The notes below the pieces were generated by a model. The model did no database searches. It worked only from the letters and a program-made list of their open reading frames with translations, and had not been told where the DNA came from. DNA of 64,000 nucleotides from NCBI GenBank assembly GCA_027405735.1, contig JAPEHQ010000014.1:930001-994000 (forward strand), read 5' to 3'. The stretch's first letter is position 1; the number at the start of each line of letters is the position of its first letter. The position numbers and the translations under genes were made by a program. This stretch comes from Mucor racemosus (taxonomy: Eukaryota; Mucoromycota; Mucoromycetes; Mucorales; Mucoraceae). Below, in pieces: positions 22,756 to 34,829 of this stretch.

Positions 22756-23324
22756 TGTTTAGGACATAGTAGACTAGGCTGGGTACATGTATTACTAGTA
22801 GAAGTTCTCAAAGGGTTATTTAGACATGATTCTTAGCATAGAATGATGAGTATGAGGAGATAATGATGTATTGCAATTTTATTTCATTTAGTTATGTTAC
22901 ATTTAGTCTATTATGATAAAATGGTGTAGCCTGAGATCCTGAAGTTGAACCAATCATAAACTCGTGCCTGGGAATGGAATTCAGCTATTCCATTTGTATA
23001 AACATTCACTGTCTAAAGTTAACCAAGCATGAAGATCCTATATACTTAACTTGGTCGTATCCTCCTACCAAACTTGCTCTGGCCAACCTATTATATCGTC
23101 ATGTTATAATCAGCTAGTTCCTCAAGACGATAAAATCATCCTTTCATACTACATTCTGTATTGTAGACTCTATATCCACGCTTCCAAAACATATAAATAC
23201 CCTGGATCCTAATGTCGTTCGACATGGATTCATTATCTTTTTTATTTACAATATTACAATATACTCAATAAATATATCTAGTTTTAACTTTATTTTCTAG
23301 TTATTCATTGTGTATATCAAAACA
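22756..23324 (+). mobile_element. LTR family A, copy 2
   Basis: 569 bp, TGTTTAGGACATAG..TATATCAAAACA. It is nearly identical to the reverse copy at 21790-22355, differing by a few bases near the 5' end. Flanks GAAGG and CACAT do not match, so it has lost its original target duplication through deletion, recombination or rearrangement. The right edge abuts a partial B LTR. Confidence 0.88.
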
Positions 23325-23616
23325 CACATTTAACGCAGTATTAAAACAAGACAACTCACAAGCTTTGCGAGAACGGTTAAATTATGATTGATCCATTTCA
23401 ACCCATAGATTACTATCAAACAGATCTAATGGTTTAATAGTGTCTTAATTACATCTCAGGATCTCAATGTTAAATCAATATAAAAGGCCATAATACTTTT
23501 ATATTTAAATAAACGAAATCTTGTTTTTATTACACAGTTGAAGAACTGATTCATTACTCGTTCTCTTTTAATTGTATTTTTTTTTAAGTATTATTTATTA
23601 AACTTGAAAATATACG
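23325..23616 (+). mobile_element. LTR family B, 5'-truncated copy
   Basis: Begins within B at CACATTTAACGCAG, directly after the A LTR, and runs through AATAAACGAAATCTTG to the B end region (ATTTATTAAACTTGAAAATA). CACTA copy 2 resumes right after. Confidence 0.75.
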
Positions 23617-24568
23617 ACACTTTACATTATTTAGCGCAATTAAAACCCTGTTAAATTGTTCATTTCAGCCAACGTAAAAGCGGCATTACGGCGTATAGAC
23701 CATAAACTAAACAAAATAGGCAATGTCTGCTATCATAGAAACATACATTTTTCTACCAGAAAAACTGTCTGTCATACCATACATTTATTAAAAAATTGCA
23801 AAAGCGAGCCCGTAGAGCAACGCCGTAATTAAGCATAATAGCAAGATTGAACGGCTAAGTCTCTTACACTATGGTATACCTAGATTTTAAATAAAAAAGC
23901 CGCTTTTTTTTAAGCTTTTCTTATATTCAATCACGTACGGTCTGAAAATTCAGACTTTGTAGCGGACATTTTCGCGGCTCATTTTATCCTTACCAACACT
24001 CATGAGTTTGATCAAAAAAAAGAAAAATCAAATTTTGATACCAAAATCAACGTTTAAATATGCTACATTGCGAGAGAAAATTATAGCTATAACTAATACA
24101 CATTTTATAAAAGTTTAAAATTAAATGTTAAGTAATGAAACTTTGTACTTTTGCCCCAAAAACGGTTTTTTGATTAAAGGATTTTCATGTAATATTTTGC
24201 AATAAAAATGTTTGTTATTTTTTATTGGGCAAATAGAGCGCTAAATTCTGCATATGTGTATATTTTTTATTTTTATAATTGGTAGTATAATTAACTCTAG
24301 ATTTGCAAAACCAAAAAAAAAAAAATTAAAAAATGTCAAAATTGACGATCTGGACAAAAATAATTTTCTAAATTAATATTCCGCATATAAGCCTTGTAAG
24401 TCTTAAAAATAAGAGGGTTTATAGTACTTGAGAACTTTTTCAAGAATTTACGATGCTGTAACCACTTGATTCAAGCTTATTACTTTAAATATTTATACAT
24501 ATTTTTATAATAACCAATTTTTCTGTAGGTAGATATCGACTTTAGACCAAAAAAGCATTGCTTATAAC

Positions 24569-25077
24569 TGTTTGGGATAGACTAGATTAACAGGCATTAT
24601 GGATTACATAATGGAAATAGGAAATATAGCATCATTCACTTAGTTATAAATGGATGATCCAGACTTGGTCGTAGATGTGGGAGATAGGATAAATGATGCT
24701 GTAAACTTTATTTCAACATTGGGAATAGGTATGAGTGATTTTGTGGCAATTAACCCAAGGGTTGGGATATTCTTTAAGAATCAGCCAATTAGAAATAGGT
24801 ATGGGACATTCTACATGAACTGATACCTGATGTAGAAAAATCTTTAAGTCTATTATTCGACCAAGAATATTCTGTATATACTTATCTTTGGATCTCTTGC
24901 GGTTACTGGTTCTGGTCAACCTAGATATCCATCCTATATCCGCGCTCTTAAAACATATAAATACACAACCCATTATACATTTGATTAGATCTCATCTTAT
25001 TTTTTTCAAGAAATATACGCAATAAATATATTGAATTCTGATTTTAATTCGTAGTCTTTATTTCGTATATCTAAACA
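24569..25077 (+). mobile_element. Solo LTR family A, copy 3
   Basis: 509 bp, TGTTTGGGATAGAC..TATCTAAACA, with a perfect target duplication ATAAC (24564-24568 and 25078-25082). The unoccupied site is visible in CACTA copy 1 at about 5640-5645 (GATTATAACGCAAATG). TATAAATACAC and CAATAAATATA give plus orientation. More diverged than the other two A copies, so probably older. Confidence 0.92.
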
Positions 25078-26375
25078 ATAACGTAGATGATGGAACAAAA
25101 TGATTAAGTCTTGGATGCTTTTTTTGTTCGAGAAAAACATTATAACGTACCCTAACATTAACAGTTAATAATTTATTTCCAAGTAAACAATAGGAAAAAC
25201 ATGTAGTTGTACCTGCTTCCTACCTGATTTCAGTTTATAAAAACATTGGTCTTTTTTGTTGTAGTTTTAAACATAAATAAAAGAGCTGAGGAAAGAGTGA
25301 TGGGTGCAGTAAAATGTAAAATAAAAGCTTTGAAAAAGATACAGTTTAAATCCTTCTTTATTCAAATAATGGATAGTGTGCAATAGGTCTATATTTCTAC
25401 TCTATTTATATTAGTCGTGATTTTGTTATATCTGGGAGTTGCACCGTAACTGTCAGTGATCTATCAGAATTAGGAATAACCGAATCACCAACTTAGGACT
25501 TCTGTCAAACCGTGATGTTTAACATGCGAATCAGACAATGCTGCATTCCATACATATATCATCATGCTACTTATTAAATGATTGAAGCATGATTCCATTG
25601 TCTTCATGCAATATCCATATGTTTATTCTTTTTGGTAAATCAATTAGTTTGTTTGTGATTTTAAAGTTTATATTGAGCTTCTTGATTTACATAATCAAGG
25701 CGGTCTTTTAATGCCCGTTTTTGGCATATTTGTTAATGATCCGCATAGAGCAATCCTTACTTTGGTCTATGTGTTTCTTCAGTTTATTTTATGAATCAAT
25801 TTGCTTTGTTTATGATTCGGTCTATTTTATTTATATGTTAAATTACTAATACTTTCTGTATTTACTGTTAAATTCATGTTATCTCTATTTGAATATTAGA
25901 GCATGGTTTTATGTGAGATAACATTTAAGTTCTTATGTGGGGAAATAGTATCTTAGTTCAGCACAGTGGGGATGAAGAAAGAAAAATAATTCTAAATCAA
26001 TTGATTTTGTGTGTTACAAACAGAAATTTATAAAGGCATAAATACTTTTAGTGTTGCCAAACAGGTTGTTGTCGTTGTTCCCATTTGGTCTCTGAAAGAA
26101 GAACATGGGCAGAACTCTTTCAAACCCCAAATTTCAAATTAATATATCTCGTCAATAAGGCAATTCTGTTGAATCAGAGTAGCTCACACCTGCTTTAAAT
26201 CATTCAAATCATCTTCATTATTAATTATATTATGACTGATATACTTTAGTAAATGGACTAAATACCTTGATCTTATTGCTCTGCTCACCTGAGCTGCTTG
26301 ATTTGCACAAATGTTTTTATTCTGCCCATCTGTGCAGATCATTATGCCGATGGAAAGTATAGTTCGGCCGTAGTG

Positions 26376-27180
26376 TAATTTACCGATCAGTATCTTCTAA
26401 TTTACAAATAAGAACGCCAATCTCCCCACCAACAGCCCAGTGATTACAAATTTATAGTAATAACAAGAATAATATATATATATATATATAAGCATATTAT
26501 CTTCTTTTATTATTAGTTAAAAATTACAAATTATTATAATAATAGGTTTTTGATGATTGCAGTATTATTAATTGAAATGATTTTCAAGTAGTCGTTACTC
26601 TTTATGTTTTTTACAGCAACTTTTGACAAGGAAAAGGATTAATGTAAAGAGTAAAGAGACATTATATGTTGATAAGTATCTCATTGTTGCATCAAAATTT
26701 AACAACAAAAGATATTAGATATAGTCTGCATAATAGTTGCTCATAATATCTGATATCCAAGAAATTTGTAGCACATATCTATATCCATAATAATAGTGAG
26801 TTGCAGCTTACTTGGACCAGTATTTATAGAGATCTTATTTTTAGTTATTTTCATTAAAAGTGCGCAGTAAGCTATAGTTGCGCTTTGGCGATGATTTTCC
26901 CGACACACAGTAGGTTGTGTATAAGTTACCTTTTAAGATCAGAGTGTCAAATATGTGTCCCTCTTCTACTCTTATCTAAGTTGGAAGTTATTAGGATCGA
27001 AATTCGCTGGAATAAGGTTTTTATTGTGGATTTTTTATGGTTGTAAAAAGTAGGTTTCAGATGGTTTTTAAATAAATTTCAAATGTTTTTGCGCAATATT
27101 GAGTCAAACTATATAGGCCATTGGTGTCCCCCAAAAAATAGAAATATTAATACCAGAATATAAGTGCGCTGGCCAAATTG
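26376..27180. other. Repeat debris with LTR J fragment and AT microsatellite
   Basis: 26380-26560 resembles the reverse of element J (62032-62310): shared words include TTACAAATAAGAACGCCAA and TAACAAGAATAAT. An (AT)n tract lies at about 26471-26491. The rest is AT-rich and non-coding. 27120-27170 resembles the outer end of repeat G. Confidence 0.45.
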
Positions 27181-27534
27181 GATCTGTTTGATAGTAATCT
27201 ATGGGTTGAAATGGATCAATCATAATTTATTAGCCGTTCCTGCAGAGCTTGTGAGTTGCCTTGTTTCAATGCTGCTGCGTTAAATGTGCTTGGATGTTGA
27301 TTTGATAGCTACTTGATTGATTAACCTCTGGGATAAAATAATATGGTGTCATAATTGAGGTCCAAGCGTTCTTGGTAATTGCTGGATTAAACTTAGTACG
27401 CTAGAAGTGTCTTATATCGGATATCAAGACTTTGCACTTCAATGCATGTTGTATTCAATAAATTGTAAGATGTATTGATACTGTAGACGGCGGTGATAAA
27501 GTATGGTACTTGGTGGAATACAATATGCATGATG
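27181..27534 (-). mobile_element. LTR family B, partial reverse copy
   Basis: Aligns to the first half of B in reverse, starting (its own strand) near TTGTATTCCACCAAGTACC at 27534. The part beyond GATCTGTTTGATAG is missing. It abuts repeat H at the same junction seen at 61418/61419. Confidence 0.7.
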
Positions 27535-28612
27535 ATAAATAATAAATTGACAGAAGTTACATTCCTTTGGGCATTATTTTTAAGCTCTTACATATAAAGT
27601 GCTTCTTGAGTGAAGAGTGATATGTCTTAAATAGTATTGTTTATGCAGTAATAATTATCCTGAAGTCCTTTTTTAAGAACAGGTTAAAGTTGGTGATAGA
27701 CTAATTTCTAACTGATAATGACTGAAGCAGGAAACTGATAGAAATCCAAATATAATTAAGAATGTTCGTTATTCGCTGAGCTCTTTTCAAGTCTTTCTGA
27801 AAAATGACTAAATATATTCCATTATGTATGCCTCTATGTTACAATTATAATACTCTAATTGTTACTTACTGGATGAAAACCAAAATCAAAATATACAGAC
27901 AGTAGTAGGCCTTCAATACAGTTTAAATTATTAAATTATTGCATGCAGAATGTGTCTACTTTTGTAAAATCTCTTGTGCTTGTAAAATAAGATATTCATA
28001 AAGAAAATGGATTTCCAAAATAGGACTAATACTACTAGAATAGAGAAAAAAAGAAAACAATTGGTAGTCTTTTGAAAGCTGTGCGTAGAAAGGTAAAACA
28101 AAAAAAAAAAGGCAAAGGGGTGATTAGCTGCGCTTCTAGCCCGGCAAACACAAGTTCCGAAAAAAATCCGTTTACACGAGTTTCGAACTCACAACCTCTC
28201 CGTTTGAACTAGCTGTTAAGCGCATAAGTCTAGCAACTAGGAGAAATACAGTATCCCCTCTATGTTTGCTTTTTTTAATTGCCATCCTTTCACTTATTAT
28301 CTGTTATTTTGTTTTTCTCGATTTGTGCAATATTGAGTAATTTGACTATATTGTTTTTCTTTGGTATATCATACTGCTATTTGCTGAGTATCAGCAGCAA
28401 TTTGGTTTACAAAAAAATCTTTATTCCTAATCGAAATATAAAGAAAAACTTGTTATTTTTGCCCTATATCGGTATCATGCAATTATGCTACTAAGTACTA
28501 CAATAATGCAAAAACTGACTTTATTTCATTTAAAAACATAACTGAAGTTTCCAGTGAGGCAGTGAGCATATGATTAATAGATACAAAATAGTGCTACGTA
28601 TATATAAAATGA
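27535..28612 (-). repeat. Dispersed repeat family H, copy 1 (reverse)
   Basis: Reverse of 60637-61418, with an extra block of about 260 bp (roughly 27620-27890) absent from the other copy. Contains a tRNA-like module and a short ORF (28279-28494) rich in Phe/Ile/Leu that looks incidental. Confidence 0.65.
28160..28240 (-). other. tRNA-derived module in repeat H
   Basis: The minus strand shows a B-box-like GAGTTCGAAACTC that folds into a 5-bp T-arm, an A-box-like CTAGTTGCTAGA, and CGCTTAACAGC resembling a Val-type (AAC) anticodon arm. The acceptor and anticodon stems are broken, so a working tRNA is unlikely. It may be a tRNA pseudogene or the head of a SINE. Confidence 0.4.
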
Positions 28613-28689
28613 ATTTTAATATTAAATTTGAATTTTTAAAGAAAAATTTCATAGTTTCAATCTTCAAAATCGGAGTATGCCTTCTTTCT

Positions 28690-29930
28690 ATAACTAACCT
28701 CATAATACAACAGTAAACACTTTTAGAAATTTAGAATATACTTTAGACACTACTAAACAGACATGAATTGGTCGCATTGTGCTACCTATTCCCAAATTTA
28801 TTTTATATTTCACGAAAGACTCAAAAACGCGTCAAATTCACTGCTTTTTCCTTGAAAACTGGGACTCATTTTTCATCCCTGCTCTACTTTTTGTTTTCAC
28901 TAAATAATACTAAGAAAAAATTATATGCCAATGTACCTGAGATGTTCAATTTTAAGATAAAAACAAGTATTCAAAAATATCCCATTTTTTGCAGTTGGTA
29001 TTAATTTTCCAGTACTAAGGTTTCAGATTTTTTACGCGTATTTCACTGCTAAAGGATTGAAAACTTTGAGGCTTCATATCTCCAGAAAAAATTAAGTTAT
29101 ACTAACACTTGTTAATAATAAAACTTACTTGTTTTAAAGCGCTCTATAACATATTTTAATATAAAAAAATTCTGAGCACTTTTATTTTTTTCATTTTTTT
29201 TTTTTGACATTTCTATAGTAGGTTTCAAAATATTGGTTAAATTGAGCAACATTTTTTTTGCATTCATGTCATTCAGCTCGTTGAGATCTCTCAGACCCAA
29301 TTTAGAGGTTTTCAAAATATTGATTTTTTGTGGAGATATTCTCAAAAATGTGTACAAAACGGTACCTCCATTTCTGGCGTCCATTTTCCCCTTGTATACC
29401 CTCATCCCAAATTCTAAAACTGAAAAAAAATTTGGTTAAAAATCTTGTTTTCTCTACGAAAAATGTAGCTAAAAAGTTAAATATTAGCTCGATCGATAGA
29501 TAATTTTTTTGCGCATCATTGCTGTTCATTATATTTTGAATATGCTTATAAAAAGTGTTCTGTATTTTCAAAAAACCTACAAAATTTTAATTGCATTTTG
29601 CGCAAAAGTTTATGTGAAACGTTTTTTCAAATTTTATATAGATGGATGCAAAATTCAAAACTGTACAAAAACTATTTAATACACTAGGTCTATTTACTTT
29701 GCAGTTCATGAGCATTTAAGCAATTTTGTTTTTTGAATCGTTTTTCGTCCATTTTTTCATCATAATGATTTTGGGACCCCGTTATGATAGGTTATAAGCT
29801 GTGATAAAAACTATTATTTTAATTATCTCGACGAAAAATCAATATTTTTTGCTAAAACCAAAAATACAGAGTAGCAATCAATTAGACCTATCTTGTAAAT
29901 ATAAAAAAGTAATATCTTAATTTAGGGGCT
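28690..29930 (-). repeat. Dispersed repeat family G, copy 3 (reverse)
   Basis: Closely related to copy 2 over its whole length, with near-identical stretches around 28900-29100 and 29650-29890. The frame with FGMRVYKGK is broken by an A-run indel near 29420-29430. Confidence 0.75.
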
Positions 29931-30845
29931 CAATTTTTAATAATCAATTTTAGGTCAGTTTTGATCAATAATGTTAGGTAGTATTGGAGTCGAGCCTGGT
30001 TTTGCCAGTCAAATTTATTAGTACAATGCAATGTAGTAGTTCACATTCATTTTTTTTAAAATTTTCGATATCCAAAATTGATCTTAACAATTGCAGGTAC
30101 ATAAAAATATTAGAGAGAATTATGTACCAGGATACGTAGGCCAAACATGTCAGGGGGTTCGTATGTCTAGATAACGGAAGCTTCCAAAGAGTATTAACAT
30201 TAATGCAACTGTCATACCGTAGATTTGAACCATGAATTGGCTTATTGTGAGCTCAGAAAGATTTAATATCAGTGATTTGACGCATTTTTAAACATACAAT
30301 ACGATATGAGAAAGGTAATTTTTGTGCAATAATAGTATTTAACGTTACCTATTGAATATATACTTATATCATATGTTATTCAATATATTGTTCTCATAAA
30401 TAGTGGTTACAAAATAATCAAATTTGTGCAGTTTCAACGTAGATGATGGAAAGGTATAGAAGAAATTTCTACATATATATATATACATATATGTATATAT
30501 AATATGTGATATTGTTTAAGGTATATGGCTTTTGTTTGGAAAACAATTATGGAGAAAGTTTAGCAAAATATAATTGAAATTCCAACATCACGAAACCTAA
30601 CCTTCGCTCTTGTATGGCTGTGCTAATTCAACTCAAACTCAAGTTATGCACGACAGAAAACATACCCTCTTTAATAAGCTTATCTCCCTCAAAAAAAAAA
30701 AAAACTACATCATAGCAATGGATAAAACTGTAGAATGCTCTTTATTATGTACACATTTGCTTTACTAGTGTAAAAAAATGGCGTATTATATAATTCATTT
30801 ATCTTGCTAGAGCAATCAATTCCACAATAGCACATTTCTTGACAA
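29931..30845. other. Intergenic region after repeat G
   Basis: 29990-30020 (AGCCTGGTTTTGCCAGTCAA) is shared with 56700-56730, so some repeat sequence continues. A TA-rich microsatellite lies at about 30470-30505. The end is the 3' flank of the downstream gene. No ORF or RNA gene is supported. Confidence 0.45.
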
Positions 30846-31826
30846 TCAATCAGCTCTGGTGCGGTTACCTCTTTTAGAAGTTCTACCGGCATTTTCAGAT
30901 TTAGCGATTTGCGCAATAGCATAATATTTTTTAAAAAAGCGTTTTATTTCGATAGCTTCTTCTTCGGAATTGAGAGTCAAAGCATCTTCAATAGTATCCA
31001 ATCTTTGAGTGAGCGACTCCATATTCTCGTACACAACTGATTGTCCCATAAGTCTCTTATAAATAGCTGGGTTAAATTTGCATCTGATGGACCTTAAGAA
31101 TTGAACGGACCAGTTCAAGTGAGCTTTTCTAGTTTTTGGACCAAGAGGAAGTGAACCAGCTGCAAGATATCGAAGCTGTAAGGGTAATGTAGTTGTGATG
31201 CAGCTTCTATATTTTTTGCGAAAAACTTCATTGAAGTTGTTGGTATCCATCATGAATTGAAAAGCTGCATATGGAATAGCAGCAGAAATCAAATTAAGAT
31301 GTATTTTATTATTGGAAGAATCGTATTTGGAACCTCTTTTAGATAATATATCACATTGCACCAGTTGTTTAATTGTCTTGGTACCATTTACTCTTTCACC
31401 AGAACATACAACTTTGATGTTTTTGTCAATCTTGCTTATGTTTGTGCCTTGGATGGAACCTACAATTGCAAGCTTATGTACTGCATCTTCGCCTATCATT
31501 GTAACTGCTTCTTGAATGACTGATTTTTGATGTATACGTCTAAGAGCAATACGACCCGCTAATCCAACCGCTTTCATGGAAGCAAAGCGAGATAACAATG
31601 AATCATACGCTTCGATTAAAAAGTCAACATAGCCAGGGTCTTCATTATCACTGCTGCTGTTGCTATATGTATCATCATCGTCTTCACCACTCTGATTACC
31701 GTGGATGATAGTATAGCTTTCGCTAGAACTATCATCATAGGATCTTATAGTCAAAATCTCCAGATTAATAGATGAATCTGATGTTTGCGACATGTTTTCT
31801 TTGGGAGAGGGGGTAGAGGAAAGCAA
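30846..31826 (-). CDS. Conserved-looking unknown protein, 326 aa
   Basis: Single-exon ORF with a second in-frame start at 31793 (MSQTSDSS). Residues 1-65 are acidic and Ser-rich (GEDDDDTYSNSSSDNEDPG). The rest is a mixed alpha/beta-looking region with ALRRIHQKSV, AIVGSIQGTNISKIDKNIKV, FQFMMDTNNFNEVF and LDTIEDALTLNSEEEAIEI, ending in a basic tail (RTSKRGNRTRAD). No signal peptide or membrane segment. A TATAAAA box lies near 31891-31898, about 65 bp upstream of the first ATG. I do not recognise the family. Normal composition and a full-length ORF argue that it is real. Confidence 0.65.
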   Translation of the reverse strand: MLSSTPSPKENMSQTSDSSINLEILTIRSYDDSSSESYTIIHGNQSGEDDDDTYSNSSSDNEDPGYVDFLIEAYDSLLSRFASMKAVGLAGRIALRRIHQKSVIQEAVTMIGEDAVHKLAIVGSIQGTNISKIDKNIKVVCSGERVNGTKTIKQLVQCDILSKRGSKYDSSNNKIHLNLISAAIPYAAFQFMMDTNNFNEVFRKKYRSCITTTLPLQLRYLAAGSLPLGPKTRKAHLNWSVQFLRSIRCKFNPAIYKRLMGQSVVYENMESLTQRLDTIEDALTLNSEEEAIEIKRFFKKYYAIAQIAKSENAGRTSKRGNRTRAD

Positions 31827-32751
31827 TCAAGAGAACTAGATTGTTTGGTAAAGAAACAATGATGGGAGAAAAACGAAGAAACCTATGGATTTTTATAGAA
31901 ATCACACGGAGCAAGGTGATTGAATCTGTAATGATAAAAACCATACTTTACAAGCGAAGCGTAGTCCAATACAGTGCAATGCATATATGGAAATGATGTG
32001 ATATATCATAAATAAACGTCCGTAAATGCAGCCACAAAGAAACGCTACCAAGACTATAATAGATATCTTCTTGTAAAATGATTAAGAATTGAGACATGAG
32101 CTATATCTATAGTTGATGCAATGATGTAGTATATTTTGTCTTACCATAAGGCAATATTACTTCAATGGCAAGTTGGTCTGAGTCTAAAGAGCCAAATTTC
32201 GCTTAAAACTAAGAGAGAACCGTAAATAAACTGATTGTTTAAAGCATTTCGCTCATTCATCTTTCATATATAATTAATAAAATGTATAAACGATATGTAT
32301 CTAATGATGAAATATCCATAACTAGTTTCTTTCCTGAAATTGCATTAGTTGTGGAACTTGCAATTGCAATTCAAACAACAAATATCTTAAAGGAGGAGCT
32401 GTTAAAAGATGACTTTTTTTGAGAATTTTTACAGAATTATATCAAGCAATATATTTTAATAATAAACAATTACACATACACCAGTACCTTGTACATGATA
32501 TAGTGTTTTCTTTTTTAACTTTTACCAATGAACAACAACTTTAATGCTCGACCAAACAGTAACTTGAATAGGTTTACTGTGCTCCAAGGGAGAGAGTGAA
32601 AGAGAGAGAGAGAGAAAGAAACAGGCACAGAATTCGGACCGGACTCATGAATCTTTCATAAATTTGCTTAGTAGAAAGAACAAAAAGCAAATTGGTCCTT
32701 GTTTCCAACAAAAAAAAAGCACACAAGCAGAAGAGAACCAAATAAAGTATC
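31827..32751. other. Intergenic region between divergent genes
   Basis: About 0.9 kb separating the 326-aa gene and TFB2, transcribed away from each other, so it presumably holds both promoters. A GA-rich tract lies at 32588-32620. Nothing else recognised. Confidence 0.5.
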
Positions 32752-34829
32752 ATGTCGGTGGATAACTTCAAGACAAACATTTACGAATATCTTGAAACGT
32801 TACCGACGTTTACTTTTATGCGCTTGTTTGAAAAACCAGCAACATGTTTAGCCATTTTTAGGTAATTTCTGTCAACATTAGACTTTAAATAAATCATAGA
32901 AATCTCTAATTCCCTCAGAAAAGACTCCTTCCAAGTTTAGGAAGGCAAATTGTCATGTCTCTTTTATACGTAGAAGCACCAATACCATTAGATGATTTAC
33001 ATACATGGGTGAATAAAGATGGACAAAAGTAGGATCAACTAAAATAACGCGCCTGCGTAGCCGCAAAATAACAACCATGTTGATTAATACTGATTTGATA
33101 GAAAGTTACAAGAGTCGTTATTAAAGCTGTCAAGGCTCCGTATTCTCGAGAAAAACAACAGTGATTTAATGATGAATGATACTTTTAGACATGAATTTCA
33201 AAATGCATTAACTGGAGGGTAAAATTAGTTTTTGTGTATAACAACAACAGACAGATGCTAAATTTGATTAATCTTTATAGTGGTATACAACAATCTTTTG
33301 GATTACCTTGTTCAACACCAGATAAACATGCTGTAGATATTGGATTCTTGGACCATTATGCAACAACACAGTGGGAGGCAATTCTACATTATATGGTAGG
33401 AACTTCATTGACTAAAAAACCTAGTCGTGGTGTGTTGAATCTATTAGAGAGAAGTAAGCTTATGCAAAGCAGGTAAGAAAAAAAGAGCATATTATTAGAA
33501 TACATTTACTAAAATGCGTGTAGTTCAGAGACAGGTCAATTACAAATTACAAATAAGGGTTTCCAATTTTTACTTCAAGATGTAAATACACAAGTTTGGG
33601 CATTTTTATTACAATATTTAGATATGGCAGAAGTACGATCAAATGACAGAAATATATAACATTTCAGAACATTAATGTGATTTTTTTTTTTGTTAGGTAT
33701 TGCAAATGGATTTGGTAGAAGTGCTGAATTTTCTCTTTCAACTTGGATCATTAGAATTAGGAGAGGTAGGGCTAATTTGATTTAGTTGTACATTTGGCAT
33801 TATATTAATGCAAAATCATAGAATTATTCAGTTGAGACATTGACACAAACACAGCTTCAAATGTTGGAGGATTTACGTGATTACGGCATTGTATACCAAA
33901 GAAAGGTACATTGTACAATTTGAGAATGGTGTATAGCATTTACTGATTTATCTATAGAAAGCATCAAAGCGATACTACCCTACAAGATTAGCAACTACAT
34001 TAACATCAGGCAATGCAGCTCTTGCTGGAGCAGTAAGCAAACATAACACTAGTGGTGCCGATACTGCACTAGAGACAAAGCCTGCTACAGAACAAATTGA
34101 CCAAGGATTTGTTATTCTCGAAACAAATTATAAACTATATGCATATACAGGTACGAAAAAAGCCTTTCAAAATATGTATACAAAAAAAAAAAAAAAAAAA
34201 CCAACATTGAATTTAATAGATTCACCACTTCAAATTGCTGTATTGAATTTATTTGTACAACTACAATCTCGATTTAGAAATATGGTTACAGGTGTAATTA
34301 CAAGAGAAAGTATTAGAAATGCTTTAATGAAAGGAATTACAGCCGAACAAATTATTTATTATATGCAATCGCACGCTCATGCTCAAATGAGAAAAAAGGT
34401 TTGATTATTTGATGTTGACACATTGATATAAATATTAACATTTTTTTACTTTTATTTAGATACCTGTATTACCTTTAACTGTTATAGATCAAATCAGATT
34501 ATGGGAAATGGAAAGAAACAGATTGAAGCCTACACCATGTAAGTCTTTTTTTATGTTGATTACGGGTTGGAATAGCCTTAAACTAAAATAACCATACTAT
34601 AGCCTATCTTTATCATGAATTTAATGTACAAGCTGATTTTGATGCAGCAGAGAAATATGCAAAAGATTTGGATGTTTTGTTATGGTCAAGCTCTCAAAAG
34701 CGTACAATGATTATCTCAGAAGCGTAAGTTTTTTTTATTTGAGCGGTTAACATGTTTTCTAATCATTTTCTTAACAGTGGCCATGATAACGTAAAGGGGT
34801 TTGTCAAGAGAAGATTGCAAAGAAATTAG
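32752..34829 (+). CDS. TFB2: TFIIH core subunit TFB2 / p52
   Basis: Twelve exons: 32752-32861, 32924-33028, 33102-33218, 33281-33472, 33524-33632, 33697-33765, 33822-33905, 33958-34150, 34220-34398, 34460-34538, 34603-34723 and 34778-34829. They give 1410 nt and 469 aa, with each phase closing. Family landmarks in order are [113 protein letters not shown] and the closing [13 protein letters not shown]. p52 anchors and stimulates the XPB/Ssl2 translocase in TFIIH for promoter opening and nucleotide excision repair. Length matches the ~460-aa family norm. The density of short introns is notable. Confidence 0.93.

Larger units (their letters stand above)
20459..26375 (+). mobile_element. CACTA-type transposon, copy 2 (truncated left, peppered with LTRs)
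   Basis: Matches copy 1 from about its position 1350. The left terminus is missing, replaced by repeat G. The right terminus is intact: TCGGCCGTAGTG at 26364-26375, the exact complement of copy 1's left end. It is interrupted by LTR D (20568-20919), by a composite block (about 21311-23616) with two opposed A LTRs and a partial B LTR, and by a third A LTR (24569-25077). Near 24511 it lacks the 1.67-kb segment that carries the dynein fragment in copies 1 and 3. No transposase ORF is seen. Confidence 0.7.

Noticed and set aside
21790..23324. One large DNA transposon with 560-bp terminal inverted repeats
   Set aside because: The left arm alone is flanked by ATAGC on both sides, and a third single copy exists at 24569-25077 with its own duplication, so the arms are separate LTRs.
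24713..24973. 86-aa minus ORF
   Set aside because: It lies wholly inside solo LTR A copy 3.
28160..28240. Functional tRNA gene
   Set aside because: Only the T-arm pairs properly; acceptor and anticodon stems are broken and the module is embedded in a repeat.
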